A DNA stretch of 64,000 bases from Streptomyces griseocarneus (GTDB lineage: Bacteria; Actinomycetota; Actinomycetes; Streptomycetales; Streptomycetaceae): assembly GCF_014655595.1 (NCBI RefSeq), contig NZ_BNBL01000005.1, forward strand, positions 310,001 through 374,000, read 5' to 3'. This document shows, piece by piece, positions 8,404 through 17,218 of this stretch (position 1 is the first letter of the stretch; each line of letters starts with the position of its first letter). Under the pieces are notes generated by a model. The model did no database searches and had not been told where the DNA came from. It saw only the letters and a program-made list of their open reading frames with translations. A program made the position numbers and the translations under genes.

Positions 8404-8766
8404 CTATGCGGTGGCGGGACCGTCGAGGAAGCGAAGCAGCACGGCGGCCTCCGCGCGGAGCCGCGCGGCTCGGTCAGCGTGCGCGGGCGCAGTCAACTGC
8501 GCCGCAACCTCCAGCCGCTCGGCGGCCTCGGCGCGTACGACATCCACCACACTGCGCTCGCTCAGCTCACGGCGCGCTGCTTCGGTGACACCTACACCAG
8601 CCGGCGACTGCTCAAGGGCCACGCCGCGAAGCTCGGCTTCGTCCACGGGCACCGCCTCGGCGTTGTCCAGCGCAGCGAGTGTTGAGCGCAGGGCGCTCAC
8701 CGCGGCCTTGTCACGGGCGCGCATCGCTTCCGGCAGTGCTTGACGCATACGAAGACGTAAAGACAT
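8404..8766 (-). CDS. GatB/YqeY-domain-like protein
   Basis: A 120-residue helical protein from ATG 8766 (MSLRLRMRQALPEAMRARDK). The N-terminal pattern LRxALPEAMRARDKAAVSALRSTLAALDNAEAV matches the start of YqeY-family proteins, which have a domain related to the tRNA-binding tail of GatB. YqeY proteins are usually about 150 residues, so this one is short. The C-terminal half is a long helix rich in Ala, Glu and Arg. Function is unknown; a tRNA-linked role is only inferred from the fold. It stands alone, without an obvious partner gene. Confidence 0.72.
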   Translation of the reverse strand: MSLRLRMRQALPEAMRARDKAAVSALRSTLAALDNAEAVPVDEAELRGVALEQSPAGVGVTEAARRELSERSVVDVVRAEAAERLEVAAQLTAPAHADRAARLRAEAAVLLRFLDGPATA

Positions 8767-8982
8767 GCCGCCGACCTTATGGCAGCGCCCCTGGACCCAC
8801 AACGCGGTATATGTGCAGCACCGGACTTACTGCCAACTGAGGCTCTGCACCCCCGACAAGACCGCGAAGTCGGACCGGAGCGCTAGGAGCAATCAGATGG
8901 TGTTCGCGGCTGCCACTAGAACGGCGGTCGATGGCGTACCCCGGCGCCCGCACCGACACCGCCCCGTGCCTGAGCAGGCGGG

Positions 8983-9297
8983 TCAGAAGATCGGCGTCTG
9001 CGCTCGGATCTCGGTGAGACCCTCTTCCATGGTCAGCGACGGCAGCACACGAACGCTGTTCCACTGGGGGAGACGAGCCTCCACGAGGAAGCGGTCGACA
9101 TTCTCGGCCTTGTCGGCTTGCACGACCACAACAACCGTGTGCTCGCGATTGACGAAGGGACCGGCCACGATGTCGACGCCTGCCTTCTGGGCGAGGTTCG
9201 GCAGCTCAGGAGCGGTCTTCAGCATCAGGTCGCGCGTCGTCGCGTTGGCGGTCGGACAGATGTCCGGCGTGTGGGTCGCGAGCAGGACGAAATGCAT
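8983..9297 (-). CDS. DUF3303-like small alpha-beta barrel protein
   Basis: A 104-residue protein from ATG 9297 with GGGAG 8 nt upstream. MHFVLLATHTPDICPTAN opens the first strand; VDIVAGPFVNREHTVVVVVQADKAENVDRFL gives central strands and a helix; the end reads WNSVRVLPSLTMEEGL. This pattern resembles the DUF3303 and GYD-type dimeric alpha-beta barrels, which lack a known reaction. Family assignment is by pattern recall and is moderate. No operon partner is evident; the GNAT gene upstream ends about 36 bp from its start on the same strand, so cotranscription is possible. Confidence 0.65.
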   Translation of the reverse strand: MHFVLLATHTPDICPTANATTRDLMLKTAPELPNLAQKAGVDIVAGPFVNREHTVVVVVQADKAENVDRFLVEARLPQWNSVRVLPSLTMEEGLTEIRAQTPIF

Positions 9298-9332
9298 CTC
9301 AAGGCTCCCTTTCCACTCGAGGACCCCTGATC

Positions 9333-9977
9333 TCAGGCTAAGCGGCCCCGAGCACTCCCGCGAGAGGCGAGCCGGGCCGCGACCGTCGAAGGGATGGGCA
9401 GGCGCAGCAGCAGGCCAGGGCAGTGACAGGGGCGGCCGCACTGGGGGCAGGACTGGTCGCCGGTCGTTGTGGCCTGCAACCAGTAGTCGTGGAGGACGGC
9501 GACCGGCTGCCAGCCGAGGGCCCGGAGCAGGCCTTCGCTGCGCCCGTGCTGGTTGTGCAGCCAGGAAATCGTGTACGCCTCGGTGCACCGCTCTCGCAGC
9601 CACTCGGTGCGGTGTGCGGTGAGGGCGCTGCCGAGGCCGCGGCCGCGCAGCGGCTCGGTCACGGCCAAGGAGTTCAGCCGGCCGATCCGGCGGCCGCCGG
9701 CTGAGGGCGGAGCGGCGGGGAGGGTGCCGGGTGGCATGGGGGCGATGAGGTCGCGGTAGCCGTCGTCGTCCAGCACACGGGCGGTCGCCGCGCCCACCGG
9801 AACGGGAGGCTTTCCCGCGTATGCGGTCAGGAAGAGCAGGGCCCCGTCGCGGAGGCCCTCAAGGACGTTTTCGACGGTGAACATGCCGCGCCCCAAGATG
9901 GCCTCGGTCAGGCTGCCGGCGTCCGCCACGGCTCGCCGGTCATGTGGACCGAGTTCAGTGATGGCCCAGGTGGTCAT
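9333..9977 (-). CDS. GNAT acetyltransferase with C-terminal Cys-rich motif
   Basis: A 214-residue protein. The acetyl-CoA-binding region is GRLNSLAVTEPLRGRGLGSALTAHRTEWL (about 98-126), with the R-G-x-G-L-G loop. The C-terminal part adds SCPQCGRPCHCPG (about 175-187), four cysteines and a histidine that could bind zinc; this is not part of the standard GNAT fold. The start at 9977 gives MTTWAITELGPHDRRAVADAG. Substrate unknown. The downstream gene on the same strand is the DUF3303-like protein. The zinc-site idea is inference from the spacing of cysteines. Confidence 0.8.
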   Translation of the reverse strand: MTTWAITELGPHDRRAVADAGSLTEAILGRGMFTVENVLEGLRDGALLFLTAYAGKPPVPVGAATARVLDDDGYRDLIAPMPPGTLPAAPPSAGGRRIGRLNSLAVTEPLRGRGLGSALTAHRTEWLRERCTEAYTISWLHNQHGRSEGLLRALGWQPVAVLHDYWLQATTTGDQSCPQCGRPCHCPGLLLRLPIPSTVAARLASRGSARGRLA

Positions 9978-10257
9978 ACCGTCACTGTCTCGCGGATGCC
10001 CGGCGATGTTTGCGCAGGCCGACGCTGCTGCCGAGCGCCCTCCGGAGTAATGCCGAGCCCGTATGGGGGGCCTCCACCAGGAGTGGCGTGCAGGTGGACA
10101 GTCGCCCGCCTAGCGTGTTGGCCGTACGGAAGTAACCACGCAGCCCGGCGTGCCACCGGTTCAGGCGGGCTTCGGCCATATGGGCGTCGGCACGGGCAGT
10201 GCCGGGGCGCCACGGCTGCCCGGTGCGCGCCTTCCCCACCCCCTCCGGGAGTTCGGC
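9978..10257. other. Intergenic region between GNAT and S8 peptidase genes
   Basis: These 280 bp separate divergent genes and should hold both promoters. I see no clear palindrome, RNA or conserved promoter box; GGGAG near 10248-10252 serves as ribosome-binding site of the peptidase. Confidence 0.5.
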
Positions 10258-12294
10258 ATGGCCCGTATCACCATCAACGGCGTCACGATGGACCCGCTGG
10301 TCCAGGCTGACGAACTGGCCACCGCATCGTTGACGTCCGCGGACGCCTCCGCGTCCAACTACCTGCTCGTCCAGACCACGCACCCGCCCACGGCCGAGGA
10401 GAGGGAACAGCTCGCGGCGCATGGGGTGGTGGTCCACGAGTACGTTCCGGAGGACACCTACCTGTGCGGCTACCGGGCCACGGATCTGGACGCCGTGCGC
10501 GCACTGCCGTTCGTGGCCTGGGCGGACGTGTACTTCAACGGCTTCAAGATCGGCCGGTCGCTGCAGTCGGCCCGGCTGCGTTCGAGTGTCGCCGTGCTGG
10601 CCGATCCCCTGGAGGCGGCGGGTGACGGGACCCGCACCGTCGACGTCGTCCTGCACGAGGACGTCGATGCGAGCGTGGGCGGCGTACGGGACCGGATCGC
10701 GGAGGCGGCCGGAGTCAGCCCCGGCGACGTACGGCCCAGCCGCGGCAAGGTGCGGATGACGGCCCGCAAGGAGGACCTGTCCGCACTGGCCGCGCTCGAC
10801 GAGGTGAAGGAGATCGAGGAAGTCCCGGAGCGGGTGCTGTACAACACCGTCGCGGGGACACTGATGCACGCCCACGTGTCCCTCAACGGCACGAAGTTCC
10901 GGGGTGAGGGGCAGATCGTGTGCGTCGCCGACACCGGCTTCGACAAGGGTTCGACCACCGATGTGCACCCTGCCTTCGCCGGCCGGGTCAAGCGCCTGAT
11001 CGCCCTGGGACGCACGAGCCCCGCGCGGACGGACGACCCCAGCGGGCACGGCACCCACGTGGCGGGCTCGGTCCTCGGCGACGGGACGTCGGAGTCCATG
11101 GGCGGCGCCATCACCGGCACGGCTCCCGAGGCGCGACTGGTCCTCCAGTCGGTGATGGCCAAGAACGGATCTCTCGCCGGCATCCCGGACAACCTGCTCG
11201 ACCTGTTCGAGCCGCCCTTCCTGGAGGACGGGGTACGGATCCACACCAACTCGTGGGGCCCGGGCATCCCAGGGCTTCCGTACGGCCCGGCCGCGGGCGA
11301 GGCCGATCAGATGGTCTGGGACCACAAGGACTTCGTCATCTGCTTCGCCGCCGGCAACGACGGCACGGACCGGGACGGAGACGGCCGCATCAACCTGAGG
11401 TCCGTCAGCGACGAGACGGGAGCCAAGAACGTCATCACCGTGGGCGCCAGCGAAAGCAACCGCCCCGAGATCCCCTTCACCTACGATGACAGGCTGTTCA
11501 ACGGACCGATCAAGTTCCCTGCCCCACCGATCCACGGGAACAAGATGGCGGACAACCCCGCCGGGATGGCGGCCTTCAGCAGCCGCGGTCCGACCGCGGA
11601 TGGCCGGTTCAAGCCCGATGTCGTCGCCCCCGGCACGTCGATCCTCTCGACGCGCTCGCGGGCGGCACCCGACCGCCAGAACTTCGGTGTCTCCACAGAC
11701 CCCGCGTTCATGTTCGACAGCGGCACCAGCATGGCCACCCCGCTGGTCGCCGGCTGTGTGGCGGTGCTGCGCGAGACGCTGATGAAGAACGGCACCCCGA
11801 AGCCGAGCGCCGCGCTCATCAAGGCCATGCTGATCAACGGTGCCGATGAGCTCAAGGGCCAGTACATCCCCACCGAGGCTGGCCCTTCCCCGAACAACAA
11901 CTCCGGCTTCGGCATCGTCAACCTCCAGCGCGCCGTCGTCCTCCCGACCGATGGCGACCGGGCGGGCTTCACCGACGCCGAGGAGCTGGACCAGGGAGAG
12001 GAACGCGAGTTCCGCATCCCGGTTCCGGAGGGGGCGGGCCATACCCTGAAGATCACCCTCGTGTGGACGGACCCCCCTGGCCCGGCCCTGCAGAACGACC
12101 TCGACCTGATCGTCCGCGCAGGCGGTCAGGAACGCCACGGCAACATGGGCACGGATCCCGGTTTCGACCGTTTCAACAACGTCGAGCAGGTCCAGTGGCG
12201 GGACATCCCCGCCGGGGAGGCCGAGGTCGTCGTCCGCGCCCACCGCATCACCCGGTTCGCCCAGCCTTACGCCGTCGCCTGGCGCATTCTCTGA
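10258..12294 (+). CDS. S8 (subtilisin-like) serine peptidase without signal peptide
   Basis: A 678-residue protease. The catalytic triad is visible: Asp225 in IVCVADTGFD, His264 in PSGHGTHVAGS, Ser491 in DSGTSMATPLVAG. Residues 1-205 look like a propeptide or regulatory region (MARITINGVTMDPL onward), and the last 120 residues form a beta domain (EREFRIPVPEGAGHTLKITLVWTDPPG) like the C-terminal domain of KP-43-type subtilases. I see no Sec or Tat signal, which is unusual for this family. ATG 10258 has GGGAG nearby; the frame is open further upstream without a better start. It may act in the cytoplasm or leave by another route. Confidence 0.9.
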   Translation: MARITINGVTMDPLVQADELATASLTSADASASNYLLVQTTHPPTAEEREQLAAHGVVVHEYVPEDTYLCGYRATDLDAVRALPFVAWADVYFNGFKIGRSLQSARLRSSVAVLADPLEAAGDGTRTVDVVLHEDVDASVGGVRDRIAEAAGVSPGDVRPSRGKVRMTARKEDLSALAALDEVKEIEEVPERVLYNTVAGTLMHAHVSLNGTKFRGEGQIVCVADTGFDKGSTTDVHPAFAGRVKRLIALGRTSPARTDDPSGHGTHVAGSVLGDGTSESMGGAITGTAPEARLVLQSVMAKNGSLAGIPDNLLDLFEPPFLEDGVRIHTNSWGPGIPGLPYGPAAGEADQMVWDHKDFVICFAAGNDGTDRDGDGRINLRSVSDETGAKNVITVGASESNRPEIPFTYDDRLFNGPIKFPAPPIHGNKMADNPAGMAAFSSRGPTADGRFKPDVVAPGTSILSTRSRAAPDRQNFGVSTDPAFMFDSGTSMATPLVAGCVAVLRETLMKNGTPKPSAALIKAMLINGADELKGQYIPTEAGPSPNNNSGFGIVNLQRAVVLPTDGDRAGFTDAEELDQGEEREFRIPVPEGAGHTLKITLVWTDPPGPALQNDLDLIVRAGGQERHGNMGTDPGFDRFNNVEQVQWRDIPAGEAEVVVRAHRITRFAQPYAVAWRIL

Positions 12295-12433
12295 CGCGTA
12301 TACGGGGAAAGTCCCGGTCGGTCGGGCCGGACGGTGATCGTTACTCCCATAAGGTGATCACCCATGTGGCCCGCGCGAGCGCTCGCGGCGGCGCGGCCCA
12401 GCGGAGCCGATGCGGAGCTGATGAGGGGGCAGA

Positions 12434-13573
12434 GTGACGGAGAGCGAGCCGGGCCGGGCCGGGACAAGGGCCCGCCGGTACCGGAAGGCAACCATCGGTG
12501 GGGTGGCCCTCGCGCTGGCCGCGGGGGCCGGCTGCTGGGCGGGCGGCATTGGGCCTTTCAAGAGCAAGGACCGCTACTGCTGGGGTGCGTGGGAGCAGGA
12601 CAGCGGACCGATGTTCCTCGGCGAGAAGGCGTTCTACGACGGTGGTACGCGCACGGCCGCCGAGACTGCGCCTTCCAGCCGTGACCCCCGCGGTACCTGC
12701 ACCGTCACGGTCCACGCCGAAAGCGCCGGCTCGAGGGAAACGATCCGCTACGAGGACCGGGTCACCGTCAGCTACGGCGTGATACCCGGCCCCGCGGCAG
12801 CCCGTACGGAATGGCTGGGCGAGTTCCTCCAGGGGGAGTCGGACCGGCTCCCCGACGATCTCCCCGGCATGGTCGGAGCCGACCGGGGGGTATTCGTCCT
12901 GCCCAAGGAGTGCGACGTGGACGGGCGTCCCGCAGCCGTCACCCTCCGCACGCGCAGCACCGGGGTATCCGCCTCCGGCACCTCTCACACCATCGTCCCC
13001 ACCTTGGACAAGAGGGACATCGCGAAGATGCTCCTCGCCGCGGCCGACCACGGCATGCGGAAAGCGGGGTGTGCACCCGCCAGGACACCGCGCCTGGCCT
13101 CCCCCTTCCCTCCCGAGGAGACGGAGAAGGCCCGGACCGAGAGGAAGAGCCCCATGAGGTGGGGGGTCTGTGACATCAAGGGCCTGCACGCCGGTGACGG
13201 CGAATCCCTGGCCTGGAGCCAGACCGGTGCGGACAAGCGGCTGCAGATCTGCTCCGCGACCGCGGTGCCCGGCGCCGACGCGGAGCTCGCCGGGCAGTTC
13301 ATCGCAGTGAACGGGCTCCCCCGCCTGGAGGCGCTGTTCGACGGCATGACCGACGAAGGCGTACCCGCCACCGGCTGGCGAGGCAAGGCAGTACTCGGGA
13401 AGTCAACCGCCCTCGTACGCGCCGACTGTGGTGACAAAAAGGCCGTCTTCTTCCAGTACTTCAGCGAAAAGATGAGCAAAGCGGCCGGTCCCGGCCCGGA
13501 ACGGGTTTTCGCCAACGGAGCCAACGCCGCCGCCAAACGGGCGGGCTGCGCCCCGGTGGCACCGACCGACTGA
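12434..13573 (+). CDS. Membrane-anchored protein with two similar modules
   Basis: A 379-residue protein from GTG 12434 with GAGGGGGCAGA upstream. A basic N-terminus (RRYRK) precedes one hydrophobic helix (TIGGVALALAAGAGCWAGGIG), leaving the rest outside the cell. Two similar modules follow, starting at RYCWGAWEQDSG and MRWGVCDIKGL, each with paired cysteines and ending in MLLAAADHGMRKAGCAPA and NGANAAAKRAGCAP. I do not recognise a named domain; such proteins are frequent in Streptomyces. The duplication is inferred from the matching ends. No neighbour explains its role. Confidence 0.75.
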   Translation: MTESEPGRAGTRARRYRKATIGGVALALAAGAGCWAGGIGPFKSKDRYCWGAWEQDSGPMFLGEKAFYDGGTRTAAETAPSSRDPRGTCTVTVHAESAGSRETIRYEDRVTVSYGVIPGPAAARTEWLGEFLQGESDRLPDDLPGMVGADRGVFVLPKECDVDGRPAAVTLRTRSTGVSASGTSHTIVPTLDKRDIAKMLLAAADHGMRKAGCAPARTPRLASPFPPEETEKARTERKSPMRWGVCDIKGLHAGDGESLAWSQTGADKRLQICSATAVPGADAELAGQFIAVNGLPRLEALFDGMTDEGVPATGWRGKAVLGKSTALVRADCGDKKAVFFQYFSEKMSKAAGPGPERVFANGANAAAKRAGCAPVAPTD

Positions 13574-13775
13574 CCACCTCCGCAGGCCGAGACAGGCCCG
13601 GCCATCGGACGGCAGATTTTTTCGTCCGTTCGTCACATTCTCCCATCGAGGTTCGTCAGTGAAGTGACGAAGCAACACGACCCCACCCGGGTGACTGACG
13701 ACCGACTCGAACTCCGAGGCTGATCGGCACCGCGGGCGCGGAGGTCGCCGGACCGGCACATGGGAGGACGACACA

Positions 13776-14183
13776 ATGTTTGTAAACGTCATGTATGTGA
13801 CGCTGTATGTCACCGATCAAGACCGCGCGCTGAGGTTCTATACGGAACAGCTCGGCCTGGAGAAGCGTGTCGACTATCCGGGTCCTGATGGACGTTTCCT
13901 CACGGTGGGCGTTCCCGGCAGTTCGCTCGAGATCATGCTGTGGCCGCGCGCTGCTGTCCCGGGGCAGCCGGCCGAGGCGCAGCCGGGCATCACGCCCGGT
14001 CCGCTCTTCCTCGAATCGGACGACCTGAGGAAGGACTTCGAGGTGCTTCGCGACCGCGGTGTGACGTTCGACCAGCCCGAACCGGAGGACTACCCGTTCG
14101 GGGTCCGCATCGAGGCAGTGGATCCCGATGGCAACCGGATCGCGCTGCGCCAGCGCAGCCGGGCGGGCCGTGGCGATGGCTGA
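13776..14183 (+). CDS. VOC-superfamily (glyoxalase/bleomycin resistance-like) protein
   Basis: A 135-residue single VOC domain. MFVNVMYVTLYVTDQDRALRFYTEQLGLEKRVDYPGPDGRFLTVGVPG is the first beta-alpha-beta-beta-beta module, and FLESDDLRKDFEVLRDRGV with the final FGVRIEAVDPDGNRIALRQ is the second; the last segment carries the usual Glu metal-ligand position. Members are glyoxalases, dioxygenases or drug-binding resistance proteins; nothing here selects among them. ATG 13776 has GGGAGGA upstream. It is a single-gene unit. Confidence 0.86.
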   Translation: MFVNVMYVTLYVTDQDRALRFYTEQLGLEKRVDYPGPDGRFLTVGVPGSSLEIMLWPRAAVPGQPAEAQPGITPGPLFLESDDLRKDFEVLRDRGVTFDQPEPEDYPFGVRIEAVDPDGNRIALRQRSRAGRGDG

Positions 14184-14393
14184 CCGTCCGTAGATCCTGC
14201 CGTGGCCGACGCCGCGCGGTGCCGGCCACGCCACGACCCGGCCCGGTGTGTAGGGCGCGCGTGTGTTGATGCGGCGAGGACGGCAGCGACAGATAAGGCT
14301 CGCCTCATCATCAGCAGCCCGGGAGCCGGCGGCGACGGCTTTCAGGGTATCCGCACTCGTGCCGTGTCGTTGTGCCTGTGCGGGTGTCCCTGG

Positions 14394-14957
14394 TCAGATG
14401 GGCAGGTGCATGGCGAGTTGCTCCCACTGCCGTACGGACGGGGAGTCGGGTGTGGTGGTCATGAGGTGGAGGCTGACGTGGTCGGCTCCGGCGTCGAAGT
14501 GCTCGTGGACGCGCTGGGCGATGTCCTCGGCACGGCCGTGGGCCACCAGCGCGTCGACCAGCCGGTCGTCGCGCGCGTCCGGGTTCTCGTATCCAAGCCC
14601 CCGCAGCAGGTCGCGGCGGTTCGGCAGGGCGGCCGCGGCCGTGGTGCGGGCCAGGTCGGCGGTGTCGGCGCGGTCGTGGGTGAGCACGCACAGCTGCGTG
14701 ACGGCCAACAGGCCGTCGTCTCCGAGAACGGTCCTGGCGGTGCGGGTGTACTCGACGGGCATGCCCAGCACCGTTGCGCCCCGGGCTCGTTCGGCGGCGA
14801 GGGCGAGCATGCCGGGGGCCAGGGCGGCGAGTACGCGGTGCGGCGAGGCGGCCGTGCCGGGTGGCCCGAACGGGGCGGTGTCCAGCGCGTCGAGGTAGGA
14901 GCGCATGGTGGCAAGGGGCTGCCCGGAGCGGTGGCCGCGGATGTCCTCGGCCAGGCG
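14394..14957 (-). pseudogene. C-terminal half of an LLM-class (luciferase-like, F420-type) oxidoreductase
   Basis: The frame reads LAEDIRGHRSGQPLATMRSYLDALD, then LAALAPGMLALAAERARGA and ends DHVSLHLMTTTPDSPSVRQWEQLA, the C-terminal half of a luciferase-like oxidoreductase. The N-terminal half, with its cofactor-binding strands, is missing. Immediately upstream on the same strand, in a different frame, is the truncated MFS transporter, so a deletion joined two genes near 14950-14960. It is not expected to be functional. Confidence 0.8.
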
Positions 14958-15901
14958 AGGCTGGTCTGGACCGTGGACCAGCCGCGTAGCTCCCGCAGAT
15001 ACAGCACGGCGATGAACTGGAAGCCGAAGAAGCCGGCGGAGAAGAGCAGCGCGGCGAGGTTGGCGCGCACCAGGGAACCACTGCGGAAGACCCCCAGCCG
15101 CACGAGCGGGGCGGCCGCCCGGCGTTCGGCCAGTACGAAGACGGTGAGGAGCGCGAAGCCCGCGGCGAGGGTGCCCAGCGTCTGGACCAGGCTGGTGTGG
15201 GCGGCGCGTTCGACGGCGAGGACGAGGAGCACGATCGCGCCGGTCACGGTGAGCGCCCCGATCAGATCGACACGCTGCCCGGCCCGGTCGGGCCGCTCGG
15301 ACTTGGGGATGAGGACGAGGGCGGCGACCAGGATGACGAACGACAGGACTACGGGCGCGAAGAACACCCAGCGCCAGTCGGCCGAGGTCAGCAGCCCCCC
15401 GACGACCAGGCCGACGGAGAAGCCTCCGGCCGCGGTGCCCGAGTAGACCAGAAGGGCCTTGTCGCGCTGCGGCCCCTCCTCGAAGCCGGTCGTGATGATG
15501 GACAGCCCGGCCGGAGTCATGAACGCGGCGGCGACCCCCGTCACGAAGCGGGCGGCGATGAGCGTCGGTCCATCGTCGGCGAAGCCGCCCAGGCCGGAGA
15601 AGAGCAGGAACACGGTGAGCCAGAACAGAAACATCTGCCGGCGGCCGAAGAGGTCCGCCGCTCTTCCGCCCAGCAGCATGAACCCGCCGTAACCCACGAC
15701 GTAGGCGCTCATCACCCACTGCAGCTCACCGGTGGACATCCCCAGGTCGGCACGGATCGACGGCAGGGCCACATTGAGCATGGCCACATCGATGCCCTCC
15801 AGGAAGATCGCTCCACACAGTACGAAGAGCACTCCCCAGGCGCGCCCGCCCAGACGGGCGGCGCCGGGCTCCGGCGGTGGTGACGTGGACGACGTGGACA
15901 C
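14958..15901 (-). pseudogene. MFS drug-efflux transporter, C-terminus deleted
   Basis: About 315 residues of a 14-helix DHA2-type transporter remain, from MSTSSTSPPPEPGAARLGGR. Helix 1 has FLEGIDVAMLNVALPSI, and the loop motif GGRAADLFGRRQMF follows. After ELRGWSTVQTSLA the frame leaves transporter sequence and enters LLM oxidoreductase DNA out of frame, ending at a stop at 14459. The natural protein would be about 480 residues. The divergent HxlR gene at 16028 was presumably its regulator. The ribosome-binding site region upstream is purine-rich (AGGAGAAAGG on the opposite strand should not be mistaken for it). Confidence 0.82.
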
Positions 15902-15959
15902 AGGGTGGCTCCTTCAAGCGAAAAGGAAAGAGGAGAAAGGAGAGAACGAAGGCGTCGCA

Positions 15960-16001
15960 GGCAGTTACTAAACTTCCTGTCAGTTCCCTCTTGTTACTGC
16001 C
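15960..16001. promoter_or_regulatory. Imperfect inverted repeat between MFS relic and HxlR gene
   Basis: GGCAGTTAC (15960-15968) and GTTACTGCC (15993-16001) form an inverted repeat with one mismatch in the divergent intergenic region. It is a plausible HxlR-family binding site, by position only. Confidence 0.4.
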
Positions 16002-16027
16002 TCGATCGTGGTGCACCCTGAACGACC

Positions 16028-16480
16028 ATGGAAGAAGGCACTTTGAAGTCACCGAGTTACTGCACGGGAACCGAGGACGACCAGGCCCGCCAGTGGGACA
16101 CCCGAGAGGGCTGCGAGGTCCGTCAGATCCTCGACCGCGTGGCCGACAAGTGGTCGCTGCTCGCCATCGCCCTGCTCGACCGCCGCACCCTGCGCTTCAC
16201 CGAACTGCGGCGCGAGATCGACGGGATCAGCCAGCGCATGCTGACGGTGACACTGCGCCAGCTGGAGCGCGACGGACTGGTGCGCCGCACGGTGCACCCG
16301 GTCGTCCCGCCGCGCGTGGACTACCAGCTCACCCCGTTGGGCACGACGCTGCACGACACCATCCAGGCGCTCGTCACCTGGACCGAGGACCACCAGGACG
16401 AGATCGCCACCGCGCGCGCCGAGTACGACCAGCGCGAGGCCGGGGCCGAGAGCGCGCAGACGGCGATGGGCGGGGTCTGA
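16028..16480 (+). CDS. HxlR-family transcriptional regulator
   Basis: A 150-residue protein. The HxlR winged helix is clear: CEVRQILDRVADKWSLLAIALL, LRFTELRREIDGISQRMLTVTLRQLERDGLVRR, and VDYQLTPLGTTL for the wing. A cysteine precedes the first helix (REGCEVRQ), the position used as redox or thiol sensor in some family members. ATG 16028 is chosen. It is divergent from the truncated MFS transporter, so it has probably lost its main target or now controls other genes. Confidence 0.88.
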   Translation: MEEGTLKSPSYCTGTEDDQARQWDTREGCEVRQILDRVADKWSLLAIALLDRRTLRFTELRREIDGISQRMLTVTLRQLERDGLVRRTVHPVVPPRVDYQLTPLGTTLHDTIQALVTWTEDHQDEIATARAEYDQREAGAESAQTAMGGV

Positions 16481-16732
16481 GCCGGGCCCGACAGGCAAGA
16501 GAAGGCTGGCCGGAGTGCACCATGGGCCAGAAGAGCCGGGCGCGGCTGCGGTGCTCCATCCAGCGGGCGATTTCCGACGGCATCGACTCCGCCAGGCCCA
16601 GAACCGGCTCCAGCAGGCTGAGCCGGTTCCAGCGGAAACCGACCTGGGTGCCGGCGGGTCCGACCGCGTCAGCGACCGCCTCGGCGTAGGCGTGGTGGGG
16701 CCGCTCCTACAGCCCGAACCGCGTGGTGCCCG
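16481..16732 (-). other. Fragment of an unrecognised gene
   Basis: On the minus strand, a coding-like stretch reads about AYAEAVADAVGPAGTQVGFR, then WNRLSLLEPVLGLAESMPSE. It has no proper start and runs into the HxlR gene, so it looks like the truncated end of a gene that followed the 16733 gene. I cannot name it. Confidence 0.35.
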
Positions 16733-17218
16733 TCATCGCTCACCCTCCGCCGGAACCCGCTCGTCGTCACCGAGCTCGGCCAGGGCCAGGACGGTGGCGT
16801 GCTGCTCGGCGCTGAGGCCCAGTGGCTGCTCGCCCCGTTCCTCGGATGCGGTGTACAGGTGGCGCTGGCCGTCAGCCCAGGCCCGCAGCACCTCGCGGGC
16901 TTCGTCGGGGGCCAGGTCGAGGGCAGCGGCGACCTCGTTCCAGGTGGCGCCGAGCTGCAGGGCGTCGCGGACATGGGCACCGCGGCCGTACTCCATCTCG
17001 CGGCGGACGGCCTCGCGCAGCGCGAGCACGGCAAGGGCGTCGTCGGTGGTGGCCCGCTCGGCCTCGTGCAGGGAGTCAGTGGGGAGCAGGCGGTTGGTCA
17101 GCCGGTCGGCGTGTTCCTGGTGCTTCTCGGCCAGCCACGTCAGCGGCGTGGCCGGCGGGACGTCGCCGGGGCAGTGGACTTGGAGGTCTTGCCAGTGCTT
17201 GTAGGCGTTGGTGCTCAC
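16733..17218 (-). CDS. Hypothetical protein with possible helix-turn-helix
   Basis: A 161-residue, mostly helical, charged protein from GTG 17218. The segment VRDALQLGATWNEVAAALDLAPDEAREVLRAWADGQ resembles a helix-turn-helix of sigma-like or excisionase-like small proteins. No signal or membrane helix is present. Its start overlaps the stop of the broken gene upstream as GTGA, showing an original operon. Similar genes are common in Streptomyces accessory regions by my recall, often near plasmid-like elements, but I know no function. The upstream partner has decayed. Confidence 0.6.
   Translation of the reverse strand: MSTNAYKHWQDLQVHCPGDVPPATPLTWLAEKHQEHADRLTNRLLPTDSLHEAERATTDDALAVLALREAVRREMEYGRGAHVRDALQLGATWNEVAAALDLAPDEAREVLRAWADGQRHLYTASEERGEQPLGLSAEQHATVLALAELGDDERVPAEGER

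Noticed and set aside
12395-12420. Palindrome CGCGAGCGCTCGCG near 12374-12387
   Set aside because: Short GC-only palindromes are expected by chance at this base composition, and it has no supporting context.
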